From positions 32,203,001 through 32,267,000 of the forward strand of contig JAMPIT010000566.1 of the NCBI GenBank assembly GCA_026261815.1: a DNA stretch of 64,000 nt, read 5' to 3'. The notes beneath the pieces are model-generated. The model had not been told where the DNA came from. It worked only from the letters and a program-made list of their open reading frames with translations, and ran no database searches. The DNA is from Monarcha castaneiventris obscurior (lineage: Eukaryota; Chordata; Aves; Passeriformes; Monarchidae). Below, in pieces: positions 1-13,199 of this stretch; position 1 is the stretch's first letter; every line of letters starts with the position of its first letter. The translations under genes and the position numbers were made by a program.

Positions 1-3000
1 AAACCCTGATTAAACCAATTAATCTACTGAGCATTCAGACAGAGTTGTAGAAACCTTGGCAAAACAGGGACCACTGAAATGAGAATTTTTACTTGATGAA
101 ACAAAATCAAGTAAAAATTACTGCCTATTTTTTTCATCTTAAATGAGAGCCATTTTCTTTACTCAGAAAAATGCCTCCACTGTGTATTTGAGAACTCAGA
201 GTGTGTAAAATTGTGCAAATCAGTTTTCTGGCAGGCCAGATACTGAAGAACTCATCTTTTCAGTGAGGATGTGCAAATAATGATGTTAATACTGAAATTA
301 CTCACCCCCAGAATTTAGAATATTGTTTTCATTTAAAAGGAAAACTCTTCAATGTTCTTTCAATGACCATTACCATTAGGCATTACTCTGATTAGACATC
401 CCTTTGGTCCATGTGGCCCAGTAGGAAACATACGTGAAGATAAGAAAAAATAATTTTCTTTATATTTATGGGCCATTGTCTTATGTATTCAGATGTTGGT
501 ATAGGTTTTTTAGGTTTGTGGAAGGTGCGGAGATTTGTGTGTTTCTGCTTGAAATTATCATTGTAAGAGAGAAACTAATAGTGCCTTTTTGGTAGAAGTC
601 AGTAAGTGTTCAGCAGCTCTGTAAATAGCTATTACCTTTTTTTTTCAAGCCCCCATACCCCTCTGTTGGTATCTTTATCCGTGTTAAAACCAGGTAGCTT
701 TTGTGCTAGAGTTCTCCATTCCTCTGAACTCCAGGTGAATTTTCAAATCTTAGCATGTACAAATTAGCTCTGGTAATATTGTAAGATATTTTTGCAACAT
801 TTATCAGCTCTACTGTCATTTCACCGCGGAGCTGCTGAACCTCTCTAGAAAACTAGGGCAAAACCCATGCTCATGAGACCCTGAAAAAGGTGGTGTGAGG
901 ACCCTGGCTGTCAGGAGGGACTCCATCCATTCCCATAAAATGTCAGCAGGAAAAACAGACTACTACTGCAGAAAATTAGAAAGAACAGGTCTTTTAAATA
1001 CTTTAGACTTTAAAATGTCAGTAATGTTTTGAGTTGGTGCTTTGTAGAACTGGCTGCCCTGTTGTGTCTTGAGTTGTTATGTCAGTTCTTGAACATTGTA
1101 GCAGAAGCTAAGCTGTCCTTGAGCAATTCTGGCCAAATTTTGTTTGCACCTTGGGAGCAGAGACAGGAGTTGTCACCTGGCAGCCATTATATTTTTAAAA
1201 AATTTCCTGTAAAGAGAGAGGCTCCACACTGATAGTGCAGGTTCATACCATGGAGAGCCTATATTTTGTGGTCAGGCTCTTTGGTGTCAAGCAGTTTAAA
1301 CTGTAATAAGTGGTGGAGTGCCTTTGTCATTTCACCAATGGAAAGGAACATTTCTTTACCCTTGCATTTACCTAAACTTTGAGCTGGGAGGAGCTGGGTC
1401 AGTCTCTACGTAAATCAGACCATGGATAAGTGCTCTGCAATAGCCAGAACAGTTACTGAAAAGGACAGGAAAGGGTTAAGTTCTGCTCCTGGTCACATAG
1501 AATGCAATCTGGCTTTGCTGACTTAGTGCCTTTTAGAAGTGTTGACTGTTGAATCTTTATTGAGCACTGGACTTGCTGTAATTTTGTTGCTATTTTTATA
1601 ACCCAGAGTTTTGAGGTCTTGAGTATTTTAGGGACGTTATTTGGCCACACGCCCCCAGTCTAAACTCACCTTAGTACCAAGTAGCTCTACCCAAATCCAC
1701 TGATGGGACATGGTTATTTGACAGCAGAGGTGTAAACTCATGGGAGTGATAAAGGTATCTTTGACAAGCTGGACAGTCTCAGTGGGGTTTACTCCCAGGG
1801 AGTGTGACCTCTCCTTCTCCTGCCTTGTATTTTCTCTGGGGATGAGCTCTGCACACACGTACACCCACATTGGTTCCAAAGGGGAACTAGAAACGCGTTG
1901 TGTCTTACAAAAAGTCCAAACCTTGATACTTGGAAAATTTTCTAAAGTGCTCCAAACACCCCCAAACACAAAAGCAAAGGAAGCAATCTGAATTTATCTG
2001 CTGTCAAAACATCAGAAAATAAGGGAGCGACTCAGTGCCTACTTCTTACTACCTCTGACTATCTATTGAAAAGTTTAATGATATAACCTGAAGCATCACA
2101 TTAGAAAGAAAGCATAGGTGGAGGTTAAACTCAGGATATTGTCATGATCAAACTGACAACACTAAGAGATCTAAAAAGAGACTGTTCTGGAAAGCAGTTT
2201 CAAAGATTAATTGGTGAAAAACAGTGTTATTTTAGAAGCTCCCATCAAGGAAAACAACCCTTCAGAAGATGTTAAAAATAGAAAAGTATGAGTTTTGAGA
2301 TTAACATTTCCAGCTGAGGGAATACCTAAAGAGAAAAAATTTGAATGTTGTTGCCTGAGAGGTTTTCAGTTATCTGTGCAGATTGAAAAAGCAATTGAGA
2401 TTCTGTGTGAGGCTACAGGCTCTGCTGCTCAGACAGCGTCTTTGTTAAGAGACTTCTGAACGTTCTGCTTGCAATGCCAAGGAAATTAGCCCCAGTATGA
2501 AAGCAGGATATTCAGGATCCTTCTGAAGTGATGAAAAAGTCTGAATTAGAGAATTGGTTGGGAGCAAGAAACACCTTCGTGTGAGGGTCTAGTTTTCTCC
2601 AGACCTAGATCTATTCAGAGTTTGACAAGTGTTTGTTTTTCCTTGTGTGGGATGCAAAAAAGTGAAAGAGTTCATAGTTTCATTCACAAAGTCAAACTGG
2701 GCATGCAGCTGTTGAAATGTCTTATAAATGGTGCTACGTAATACCACCGCTTCAAAGAGATATGCCAATACTTTTGTGCATCAACTATTAGGACAGGTTG
2801 CAATACCCTGGGGAGGTGTTCTCACCCTGGGACTTCTGAATTTACACACCACATGTCTAGGCTGGTGAGATCCCTGCTGTCATGTGAAAAAGAGGTCATG
2901 AAGCATCATTAAGGTTTATTATTCCATCCCTGCTCACACTGTGTTATATTTTGCTAGTCACATGCTTTACCAAAACCCCCATTCCTTGAAGGAACTGTCC

Positions 3001-4834
3001 CTTTTCTCAGCTGACTTGCATGAAGAGCTTGTGAGACATGGTATTATTCAGTATGATTAAATGTGAGAGAATCTGTCCCTTGTTTTGAGGGCATAGTGTT
3101 CTTCTTTTTTTTCTTCTTCATTTTGAAAAAGCCATAGAATAACCAGGGAAATCATCAAGTCTGATAATGATCAGCTTGCTGAGTGACTGAGGCATCAGCA
3201 CCCTAATTAGACCTCCTTACACTTGTTTGTGATTTGTTCCTGTGCCCACAGTTCTACAAAGTGTTTGATATATACCACAGAATGGAAGAATGAAATGGTA
3301 CACAGTGGCTATGATTACCCTTAAGGGTAAATAAATAGCACTCTCAGTCCTGTAGCAGTAACTGTCTCTTCAAAAGCTGCCCTTTCCTGATAATTAAAGG
3401 CCCATCAGACTCAGTGTCATTACTCCCACTGATTTCTGTAGGAACCAAGCAGGCCCCTTCTTTTCTACTGTGTTAACTGGAGGTTGCTTTTTCCAGCCAG
3501 AATGATAGAAGATATGGCAGGAAATGTCTAACCCTGGCTCACAATTCCCACCATGTCCAATATCCAGAGTTTTCCAGCAGCAGAAGAGTGACAGCAGATT
3601 TTCCTCTCCTTTTTCTGTGATCATAAGCTCTTGTCAGATGTTCTTGGTGTTCCCAATTCCTGCTCCTGCAGCTGTGGGAGCCTGGATTTAGCAGGGAACC
3701 ACTGCAAAACTCCTGTCTATGTACCTTCTGTGATGTTGGGAACAACAAGGGATTTAGTTGTTGTAGCACAAGATAAAAAGGGAGCAAACCCCTAATCCCT
3801 CCTGTGTTGGAAAAATGGCACCGAAGTCACTTTATTTATTGCTTTAAACCCAAGCCATTCCTGTAGATCTCCTCCAGTAACAGAATATCGTCCTGTGCTT
3901 GTGAATCAACCTTGCCCTTATTTTCATGGAGTGGTTTGTATTCATATGTGTGAGTGGTACGTCTTGTCTGCGACTGTCTGCGGTGTCTGAAAGAATTGTG
4001 AGCTTTTACTTGCTCTTTGTTAAATCTTCATTTCCATCGAATCCTTGATGCTATTTTAATACATCTATGACCATTTTCTTTTTGGAGCACATTCCTTTTT
4101 AGCATTGTGTTCAATTCAACTCAATACCAGGCAGAGCCCTTGCCATTTGCCAGGAGAGGCTAATTTTGTGATTGTATATTAGACCTATAATGTGGATAAA
4201 ACTTATTACTACCCCCATAAGCTATTTTAAAGCAACAAAATTATCTGTGATGTGCATTTTGAATCTTCTTAGTAAGAAATACTGATGGCAGCTGAGCCTC
4301 TGCCAATTGGGGGTTTATCAGTGGAAGGATAAGGAAGTGTAAAAAATGAATATTCTTAAGTAATCTGTAAGCAAAGGAAGTCCTTGCTGAGAAACCAGAC
4401 CATATAGTTGTCAAGGAAACTATTTTTTTTCTAATTAAGAATCTCATTAAAAATGAGCAAAATAAACCTGAAGATAGGCACTAAGAGGAGTCTTCTTTGT
4501 CCATGAAGGTAGTGTAATTTTTGATTATCATTTTTCAAATCCTGGAGCCATAGTCATGGCAAAAGGACAGAATCATACTCCGAATACGTAAATGGAAAAG
4601 CGGCATCACGTGCGGAGTGGGGCAGTGAGGTGCAGTGATGGAGGTACCTGACAGCTGAACTGGGGCACGTCTTCTCCCAGGTGTGTCAACCACTTTCACC
4701 CTGTGAGCTCTGCTGGCCTGTGGAGGGCATCAGTCCTGTGGGCTCATCCTCTAGAGACTTGTTAGAAGCACAGAATTACTCATGAAAGGGAACTCTCCAG
4801 AGACTCAAAGCAAGTGTGCGCTTCAGCGGGGCAC
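1..4834. other. Unique AT-rich noncoding sequence
   Basis: No exon-like open frame, RNA gene or confidently recognised repeat is visible here. Open frames are at most about 110 codons, occur on both strands, and look like chance. Small features are a perfect 16-bp palindrome at 3315-3330 and a CACGTG E-box word near 4607. A stretch at 3130-3180 vaguely resembles a CR1 3' end but is too degraded to call. Confidence 0.6.
3315..3330. repeat. Perfect 16-bp palindrome
   Basis: The sequence TTACCCTTAAGGGTAA is identical to its own reverse complement and has no spacer. It could bind a dimeric protein, but a single short palindrome in AT-rich DNA can also arise by chance. Confidence 0.9.
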
Positions 4835-5140
4835 AGGTTAGATCACACTGCTCTGGGCCTTTCCCAGGGAAGCCCTGAACAGTTCTTCAGGGAATAGATT
4901 CCACATCCCTTGTGGGAGAACATGTTCTAGAGTTTGACTGCTCTTCCTGTCAGAAAATTTTCTCCTAATACCTAAGCAGAATTCCCCTTGTTGCAACATG
5001 TGTCTTTTTCCTCTCATCTTTTTCACTATGTATCTTCAAGAGAAGTGTGACACTTCTTTTTTTCTAGCCTCCTGTTAGGTGGTTGAAGGCAGTAGTAAGA
5101 TCCCACCCTTAGACTCCTCATCTTAAGAATGCTCCAAGAT
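4835..5140 (-). mobile_element. Old CR1 LINE 3' fragment
   Basis: Read on the plus strand, the segment follows the usual order of an inverted avian CR1 3' end. It has a 'ggaatagattccacatccctt' type stretch, then 'ttttctcctaata', 'ccccttgttgcaacatgtg', 'cctctcatc', and 'ggtggttgaaggcagtagtaagatccc'. These match, with many substitutions and indels, the CR1 segment encoding the end of ORF2 and the 3' UTR. The frame is broken, so it is an inactive remnant. Both ends are approximate because of the divergence. Confidence 0.7.
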
Positions 5141-5223
5141 GTAAAAAAAAACAAAAAGAGGCTTTGGTAAGACCGCTGAAGGAAGGAAGGAAGGTCATTG
5201 ATAGGCTGTCACATAAAAGATGG

Positions 5224-5273
5224 AATATATGTGTAGAAAATATTAGATGTAATATATGTGTAGAAAATATTAG
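5224..5273. repeat. 27-bp tandem duplication
   Basis: A 23-bp segment beginning AATATATGTGTAG occurs at 5224-5246 and again, identical, at 5251-5273, with the 4-bp spacer ATGT. The period is 27 bp. Perfect identity suggests a recent slippage or duplication. Confidence 0.95.
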
Positions 5274-5850
5274 TTACAGAACTAAAAATGTCAAGATATG
5301 TGGAGTGCAGGTTTCATTTTGTTGTTTGTCAAAGTTCTGAGAAAGAGAGAAGGGCTCTTACTTTAATCACATCTAGCTGTGTAGCCCTACTTGCAATACA
5401 GATTTTTATGTCTCCTAGTGTGACCTCGTGTCTTCCAGGTACTATGACAAGGGAGGGTTTATAAAATACATTGCTAGTATTCTGCTCTCAGCAGCTTTTC
5501 ACTAATAGAAACATCCAAGTCACCTCTTGATCTTTTCCCAAAAACCCTTCAGAGGCATCATACTTCTGCAGAAGTACTTTGATATGTATGCAGGGTAGTA
5601 ACTGATGTTTGCCACTGTGATAAACGGCAGATTTTATCTCCTTGACATGTGTTGCAAGGCTATCATTCCCTGCAATCACAGTGTTTTATACAGCAATATT
5701 GCATCGCAAGCAGATACCTCTTTTGATTTTCAGGCACAAGTTAGAATGTTTTTAATGCTACATATTTTAAAATATTTCACACAGGTGGATATCTATGTTT
5801 TGAATTATTCCCCTGACAGTTTACCTATTTAAAACCGGATCTAGTTTTTT

Positions 5851-5896
5851 TTTTGTTTGTTTGTTTCTCATTCTTTTGTTTGTTTGTTTCTCATCC
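5851..5896. repeat. 23-bp tandem duplication, TTTG-rich
   Basis: Two adjacent 23-bp units at 5851-5873 and 5874-5896 differ at one base. Each consists of TTTTGTTTGTTTGTTT followed by CTCATYC. It is a compound simple repeat next to a T-rich run. Confidence 0.95.
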
Positions 5897-6879
5897 TCCC
5901 TCCATTATTTTAGTGATTGCAGTGTTTTCTATTCTAATATAGCTAGTAACATGCTGTTGACTGATTCATCTAGGTATGGAAGATTTCAAACAATTGAGTA
6001 GCACTTCTTGCACCAGCTGGAATATGCCTGTCTTGTTTGATACTGACACCTTGTCAATATTTCTTCTTTTTGATTATAGTCCTTCACTGACTTCATTATT
6101 CCTCTAACCTGTCACTCCATGCAAAACAAGCCATAATAATTTTCACTGTTCAGAAAAATTATCATCCTGTATTCTCAGACAGAGGAACATTTTTAATTGT
6201 GTTGCTACAGGAACCAAAGCAGATAAACAACTGCTCCAGTGCCCACCCCTGAGGGATAATGCTGGGTATTATTGCCAGCTGGACTTTGCACCACTGATTA
6301 CAGCTCCATTGCCTTCCCAGGGACTGAGGCCAGGCTGGCCAGCCTGGATGGCTAGTTACCTGTATTCTCCTTCTTGAAAGATTGCTGCTCCTGCCATATT
6401 CCTACCATGTTTTAGAAGAATTATCTTAAAAAAAGACTATTTTAAATTATTGTTTTGACAAGATTAACTGATAGTGAAATACTGTGATTTGTAATTCCCT
6501 AGACCCCTGGTAACTTTTTTAGACCTAGAACAGTTACTAACCTGCAGACCTCCAACAGAGATGCTAATTTTAACCAGAAACTGCATATTTTATTAGCTGG
6601 AGTTTTTAAATACCTTCTATCTTCAGCAACAGTAGTCTTTAGGTAGGTATCAGCCAGTCCTAATGAGTTGGTGTTGTTCAATTTGCCAGTGTATTCCAGC
6701 TTCTCTTCTTATACTTCTGTTCATGGCCTGTCCTCACTACTTGAAATTTCTGATACTGGATTAGAAACTATATAATTTTGTTGTGAAATGGTGGGAAAGT
6801 ATTATTCAAAGAATTATTTTAATTTATTTTTATTATTGCTTCTTTTTAGCTTTTGCTCATCTTGTCTTGAGATTGGCTA

Positions 6880-7032
6880 ATTCATTAAGGACCATCAGGG
6901 TTGGAAAAGACCTCCAAGATCATGGAACCCAACCTTTGAGTAAACACCACTGTGTCAACTAAACCACAGCACTTCGTGCCATGTTGAGTCGGTTCTTGAA
7001 CACTTCCAGGCATAGTGACTTCACCACTTCCT
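6880..7032 (-). mobile_element. CR1 LINE 3' fragment
   Basis: On the plus strand the segment reads as the inverse of a CR1 3' end. Landmarks in order are 'caggGTTGGAAAAGACCTC', 'AAGATCATggaaCCCAACC', 'CACCACTGTGTCAACTAAACCA', 'CTTGAACACTTCCAGGCATAGTGAC' and 'TTCACCACTTCC'. These are highly characteristic of avian CR1. The element is truncated after the CACCACTTCC motif. An overlapping plus-strand 168-codon open frame starts inside it and is probably meaningless. Confidence 0.88.
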
Positions 7033-7876
7033 TTCCTATTTCTGTATTAGCTGAAGACATTAATCAGGTTTCTGTTACATCTGGCAATTATTCTCCCTAC
7101 TCCCTTTTTTTCTCTTCTCTCTTCATTTCTGCACATGCCAGTGGTGGCTTGCTATTTTCCCAACTGACTTCTCTTAGGTCAGATTTATTTCTTCTGAATG
7201 AGATCAACTGCACTTCAGTGGACTTTTATCTTTGGTATGTTCCTTGGTTATTGGCTTGTTTTTTCTACTCATCATATAATTTTTTCCATGAGGATAAACT
7301 TTTAAGACAATTTCATTCTGACAAGAAGAATTCAACTTTAAATGATCTTCTGGGGAAACCCCAACTATTCATTAGCTGTCTGGAAAACCTGTTGCTCAGT
7401 TCAATAAGGGCACTTCTGTTAATTAAGGATAAGAATGAACTTCACCAATGGAAACTGAAGAGGAAATATCAGGAGATGAGGAAATGAGAGATTTTCCAGC
7501 ATGGAGTATTTAAAGCAGTGACCCTGAAGTGAACTTTAACTACTTCTACAGACAGCAAAAAATTCAAAGCACTTGACAATAACCTTTAAGGTGAAGGATG
7601 AATGCTGAGGGAGGAAAGAACCTCATCCAAACCACACACACATAAAACCAGTTTCTGGATTTATAGATTGCTACAGGGTACTGAAGGTGGTTAACTTGTT
7701 CAATTTCTGTAAATCTCTCTATGTGCAATAGTTCATCCAGATAGAGAATCAGTGATGCTACTTCTATAGTAGCTCTATAGTGTAAAATATTAGATAACTT
7801 TCCTAAAGATTATTGACAATATTTTCTTATAATTACTCAGAAACCCACATATATTTGTGATTTGTAAGAATAAAGG

Positions 7877-7909
7877 AACTTGTATTTATACCTAACTTGT
7901 ATTTATACC
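7877..7909. repeat. 17-bp tandem duplication
   Basis: The unit AACTTGTATTTATACCT at 7877-7893 is followed directly by a second copy at 7894-7909 that lacks only the last base. Confidence 0.95.
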
Positions 7910-10900
7910 AACCTCAACCTCTCAACCCTAGCCTGAAAGATCTGTTTTTCTATCTTTGTTATTCCTGACAAGAACAGAAATCCACAAGGGCTTCCTTCTT
8001 CATAACCTTCAGGTTTCTCTACCCTGCAGCCATTCTGAGAACTTAACAAGCTAGTTTCTGAGTCAGATGTAGGAAGGTGATATATTTACAACAAAATAAA
8101 ATTGCCAATGGAAGTCTGAAAACTGAAATAGTTATCACTTTATTTCTCTCCCCATTTTCATCATGATATCATAAATTAATTTACCTTTAATTCTCTTGGA
8201 AAGGCCTTTGTAGCTACAAATCCAAATGGTAATAGCATGAAGACAGTTCATTCCTCCTCTTAGCCTTTAATTCAGTTTGCACCTCTGCCACTGGATCTCA
8301 GCTGAAAAATAAAGCATGATGGAAAAAGACACTGAGGTTCTTAGATATTTCTAAGTTAGAAACAAAAATTTAATATTTTGAATGGATAATCAGAACTGAA
8401 AGAGCTTTTTGTAATTTTCCTTCCAGAATTCTCAAACGCTGAACCTTTGCAGCTCTCAGCTTCATTAATTAGTAGTGTTGAACTTGCCCAGAACCATGAT
8501 CTGTGCCTCAGGATTCTCCCTGGCTGTGTTTGGGAGCCCACAGACCCCAGTGTTGCTGCACTACACTGCGTCTGATAAGTGCTGGCTTGTGTGATGCCTG
8601 CAAAAGTAGTGCTAAAGCTAAACCATTTCACAGGCAATCAGAGAGTGGCTGCTGATCTGGAAGGATGAATGTGCCAATATTCGTTGTGTTGCGTACTCAG
8701 TGCTCCTCACATCCATGGGAGATGCCATCTGTGCTCATGAGAAAATGGAGACAGCTAGACAAAGTGCAAGAGTGATTTGCACACCATCTCCCTTGGATTC
8801 CTCTCTTCCTTGGACAGTGTTACTTACTAATGTTTTGGGTTTTTGGGTTTTTGTTTTTACTTCTGAATCTAGAGCTTGCAGAAATGGAAGTACCATCATG
8901 AGGGAATCCAAATAGGGTTTTTTTTCCCAAACAAATTAGAAAAAAGTCCTGCAAATCCATTTTCCTGATTTCTTTTTTTTCTGGTTTTGCAAGAAGGATA
9001 TGGCCACAAAAAATGAGCTTCTAATAGTATTTCCAATTGGAAAATATTTTTAAAGAAATAGATGCATGAAATGGCAGTCTTATTGCTTTTACATTCTTAA
9101 GTGAAAAATTACCTTACTAATTTAAAAATCATCTTATTAATTTAAAAATTGTAGAATTTTTTACACAAATGTTAAAAATCACAAGTTGAAAGAGAACCTT
9201 TCAAATTATTAGCTGGTGGAAATTATATTAATTATATATTTTGAGCATTTGTTCCTATCAAGCAGCAATTCAGATTTCCTTCCAGACATCCTATTTCTCC
9301 TGCTTTACTGGTGAAATCATGCAGCATTCCTCTCACAGCCTCTGCAGTCTGATGTGTGCATGAGAGAAGAGGCAGAATGATTTCTATGCATCAGGTGAAA
9401 TGGCTGGGATGGCTGGAATGAATGATGATTACCAGGATTTCCATTGTGAAGGGAAATAAGCAGAAAATACTATGGCAGAAAGAATCCTTCAATCTAATGC
9501 AAGCACTGGAGCTGTAGCCTTCAAAGGCCCTTATTCAACCATTCTAATTGTGTGACCACTGCCTCAATCCCATTTTTGTTCATTAATGGTCTCAGTCTGT
9601 GAAAAGTTAAAAGGTATCAAGGCACAGCCTATTAGCATATCTAAAATGCCTAATGCAGGGCCATGTTTCAGCACAACAGCATGGTGTTCTCATGCAATGT
9701 TCACCGAAAAATCTTCTTTGTAGTGGAAGAATAGCCAGCTGTGCTTTCTGTGGAGTAAGGAGGAGGGGTGGAATGAGGAAGAGCCAAACCTGTCTGTGAG
9801 AACACACATGCAGATGGTCTGTCCATCTGTAAGTGCTGTTTGAATAAACATCTGATTTTGCAATGATCCTAAATTCTTTTCAGCAGAGGGATAATATTAA
9901 TTTAATAATTTATACATTGTTTTTTATGTTTCAAGAAAATGTTTGAAAGCAGCTTGGCTTTGTGTATATGACCAAGAAAGGGCTATACACATCCCAGTTT
10001 AAGTATCTTTCCTGTCATTCTTAAGGGGGACAATCAAAAAAGAAAGGCGTTAGTTTCATTTAATGCTCAATGCTGCCCAGCATTAGTTTTTTAAAAATGA
10101 ATTTCTCAAAGCTCCTTTTAAAAGGAACTATTTTTATTTCGGTTTTTAAATTTTACCATTGGAGTTAGGTAAGGTCAAGATCCCTCCCCTTTGAACACAT
10201 TTTCCCCACCTAATTGCAGGCGACTCTACCATAATCATTGTTCCAATGTCTTCTCTTTGTGACCAAAATGAACAAGCTAGTTCACACTGTCAGCTGTCTC
10301 TTAAGATGTTGTGGCCATGCCTCCTAAGAAATAGGATATCCAGTATGCAGTCTATCAGGAGGAATTCTCCAGATTCTCAGCTGCTTCTTGTAAATTGATT
10401 CTTTTATTGATTCTTTATTCCCTGAATGTAACACATTCCCTGCAAAGGGTAAACAGCAGAGTGTACTAAGGCATCTCCAAAGCTAGAGGGAATTTCCTGA
10501 CATGTAATCTCTTTACTCATTCACCCCAGCTAATTCCTAAACCTGAAATTTGAAATTGTCATAAAATTGATGATTAGAAGTTTCTCTGATGATCAATATT
10601 TCTTTCACAGACTTTGAGAGAATCACATGAACTAGAAATGTTTTTGTTGTTTTGCCATTGTTGTATATCCTTCCCTCTTTTTGGTCCTGATGCTTTGAAT
10701 TTAGAAGTTGCAGTAACTTTTACAGTGAGAAGTTACTGAAGACACCATTTCAAGATAGCATTACTTGAACTTGTACTTCTTTGCATGCTGGTGACCTATT
10801 TCAAGACAGTCTACAAAGTCAGAATGAACCAACACAATACTTTCTCTACAAATTCATCTGAGAGAAAAATCAAGCCCTTATTTTTAATTTCAGATAGCTT

Positions 10901-11884
10901 CATTAATCCTGCAGCTTTGCAGAGATGTGATATGGATAAGAAAAATAAATTTGCAAATAAAATATTTTGGTAACAATGATTTTTAGTCATGTTTTTCACT
11001 TCAGACTCTTAGGCTGCCTTATCTCTACAGTGATGTAACTTCAATAATAATTAATATAAACATTGTCTGGATTTATATTGAATTCTGACCAACACCAACA
11101 AAACTTGAAAGAAACAAAAAGGGCAAATCTTAAACAAGAAGAAACCACTATGGGCCAGGCTGGTGCTGCTTGCTGGAACTCCTTTCCAGAGAAGACGATG
11201 ATAGCCAAAGGGAAGCTGACACAGTTGATAGTTACTTGCTTTTTCAACACAATGGATCAGCTGGGATCTACAGAAATTAAGCCAAAACCACTGATAAATC
11301 TGCACTGAGCCATTCTACCCATTCAGATTCTGTCCTCCTATTTTGTGAAAATCATCACAGAGAACACACTATTACAAACCAAGCCAAAATTAATGCTCAT
11401 AAATATGTGATCAGAGAAAGGCAGAGTCCCCAGATAAAAGATTAATAATGGCTGAATGGCCTTAACATATTTCCTTTGATTCATGGGAGCATGGTTATAG
11501 CACAGGGAAATGCCATTGCTTTCAGATGAAGCAAATGTCTTTGTATTGACTATCGAAAGCAACAGATGTTCTGCAAACCAGTACTTCCACAAAGGGACAG
11601 CCTTGGAACAATTTTGTAAACAACCTAGCTTAAATTTTAATACATGCACTTTGAGGATGGCTGTGTGACAGATGGGTTGGGCAAGCTCTGTAATGCAAAG
11701 GGCATCTAACTGTATTTGGAAAGCCTCAAGCAGCCTGGTTTGTTATTTGGAAAATAAAATCTGAGAGCCCTCGCCTATGCTTGTACATTTCTCTGTGTGT
11801 GTGTGTCCTTTTCTGTGTAAATATTTATGATAAAATGAGACCACTTTCTTAAAAATATTTCAAAACCATTATGGATCAGTACAG

Positions 11885-11905
11885 ATATATATATATATAT
11901 ATATG
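11885..11905. repeat. (AT)n microsatellite
   Basis: About ten uninterrupted AT dinucleotides follow 'gtacag' and precede 'gtaattttc'. A short GT run lies about 90 bp upstream, near 11797. Confidence 0.95.
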
Positions 11906-11941
11906 TAATTTTCTGAAAATGTTTTTCCATGTTTGATTGCT

Positions 11942-11988
11942 TTCTTTCATTAAGTGATTGGCTTATGAATAGGTACTTAATGAAAGAA
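11942..11988. repeat. Inverted repeat, 14-bp perfect arms
   Basis: The left arm TTCTTTCATTAAGT (11942-11955) is the exact reverse complement of the right arm at 11975-11988, with a 19-nt spacer. It could form a small hairpin in DNA or RNA. The arms are too short for a typical pre-miRNA. It could be a MITE remnant or chance. Confidence 0.9.
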
Positions 11989-13199
11989 TGGTTTAAAAGC
12001 AGCTGGGAAACTCCAGTGATACTGTGAAGCTATTAAATTGTTGTCCTCAGGTCTGTCCCTCACGTGTAATTCCTGCAGTGTGCAGCTTACAAAGATACAG
12101 AGAGCACCATAAGGTCCTGACCAACTGAGCATTTTCTGACACTTCATAATGAGAATGGCAAAAGAGAGGTGCCATTTCAGGGGAACTGCTGGGATGGACA
12201 GGTGTCCAGCACACATCAGATACACATACATCTGTGGGATCTAATTCTTGCCAGCTCTACCTGCTTATAGTCAGGGGAGAGTGAAGGCTGCCCACTCCCT
12301 GATGGACTGGCACTTGTGGCAGCATCACTGGATCAGGGATGGATGGACCCAGACCTGACTGAAATGGGACTCTTGAGCCCTTGAAAGGTGGAGGTGGTGA
12401 TGGGAGCAGGTACTCATGCCCTATTAGTACCCTCAGGGCCCTGACACTTGGTACATCACTGCTCTTGGCTCTTACTGCAGCTTCTGGTGTGCTCCATGGA
12501 GACCTCCTATCATAAGGACTTTTTCTAGTTCTTGATATACAAGATGTTTTTCCAATACCTGTTGAATGGGTTCAACTGGAAAATAAAGACAAATCTGCAC
12601 TTTTTTCATTTTACACATTGGGTCTGATGGCACCAGGAGATATGGCAGTTTTATTTCATAAGAATCTTTGTGTCTACCTATCATCCACAATTTTAAGTCG
12701 CTGTCTCACCTGAGAACTTCCACCTGCTGTCCAATTTCAAGAAGAAGAGTGATTAAACCCTTTTAAAATGTCCCTTTACAAACAATACCGTAGTGAAGAA
12801 AAGAATAAATCTCTGGATAAGGTAACTTTCTATGTTTTGGAGAGGTTTGTTTCCAATTTTCTTTCATTTTTTCATTTACAAGGGCAAAGATTGCAGAAGG
12901 ACTAAATGTTTTGAAGTTTTGCATAGCCTATGCACCTCTCTCTTGCAAAACAGAAAAAATTATTGAAGTACTTTTAAAGTCAGTTTGCTCTGATTTACTT
13001 ATTTCAGCAGATATCACCATTGACAGACATTTCCAGGCATCACTCTGCTCTTCTGGTACACGTATCACTTAAAGGTCAAGCTTTAACAGGGCTCTTTATT
13101 TTAACAGTGCATGTATTTTAAACAGGAGAAATAGTCTGTTAGTTGAGCCTTTACACAAGCATGCATGGTTATCTGGCCTTGAAGATGGAATTAATGCTT

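Larger units (their letters stand above)
5141..6879. other. Noncoding spacer with local tandem duplications
   Basis: This stretch holds two short tandem duplications, listed separately, and a (GGAA)n run near 5180-5193. The rest is AT-rich and shows no recognisable gene or repeat. The open frames of 60-75 codons have no domain signature. Confidence 0.6.

Noticed and set aside
3130..3180. Possible CR1 3' end (CATAGAATAACCAGG... ATCATCAAGTC)
   Set aside because: Only two short words match and the rest of the CR1 order is missing. This is insufficient for a call.
11942..11988. Inverted repeat considered as a pre-miRNA hairpin
   Set aside because: The stem is only 14 bp and the flanks do not extend the pairing, so it is kept only as an inverted repeat.
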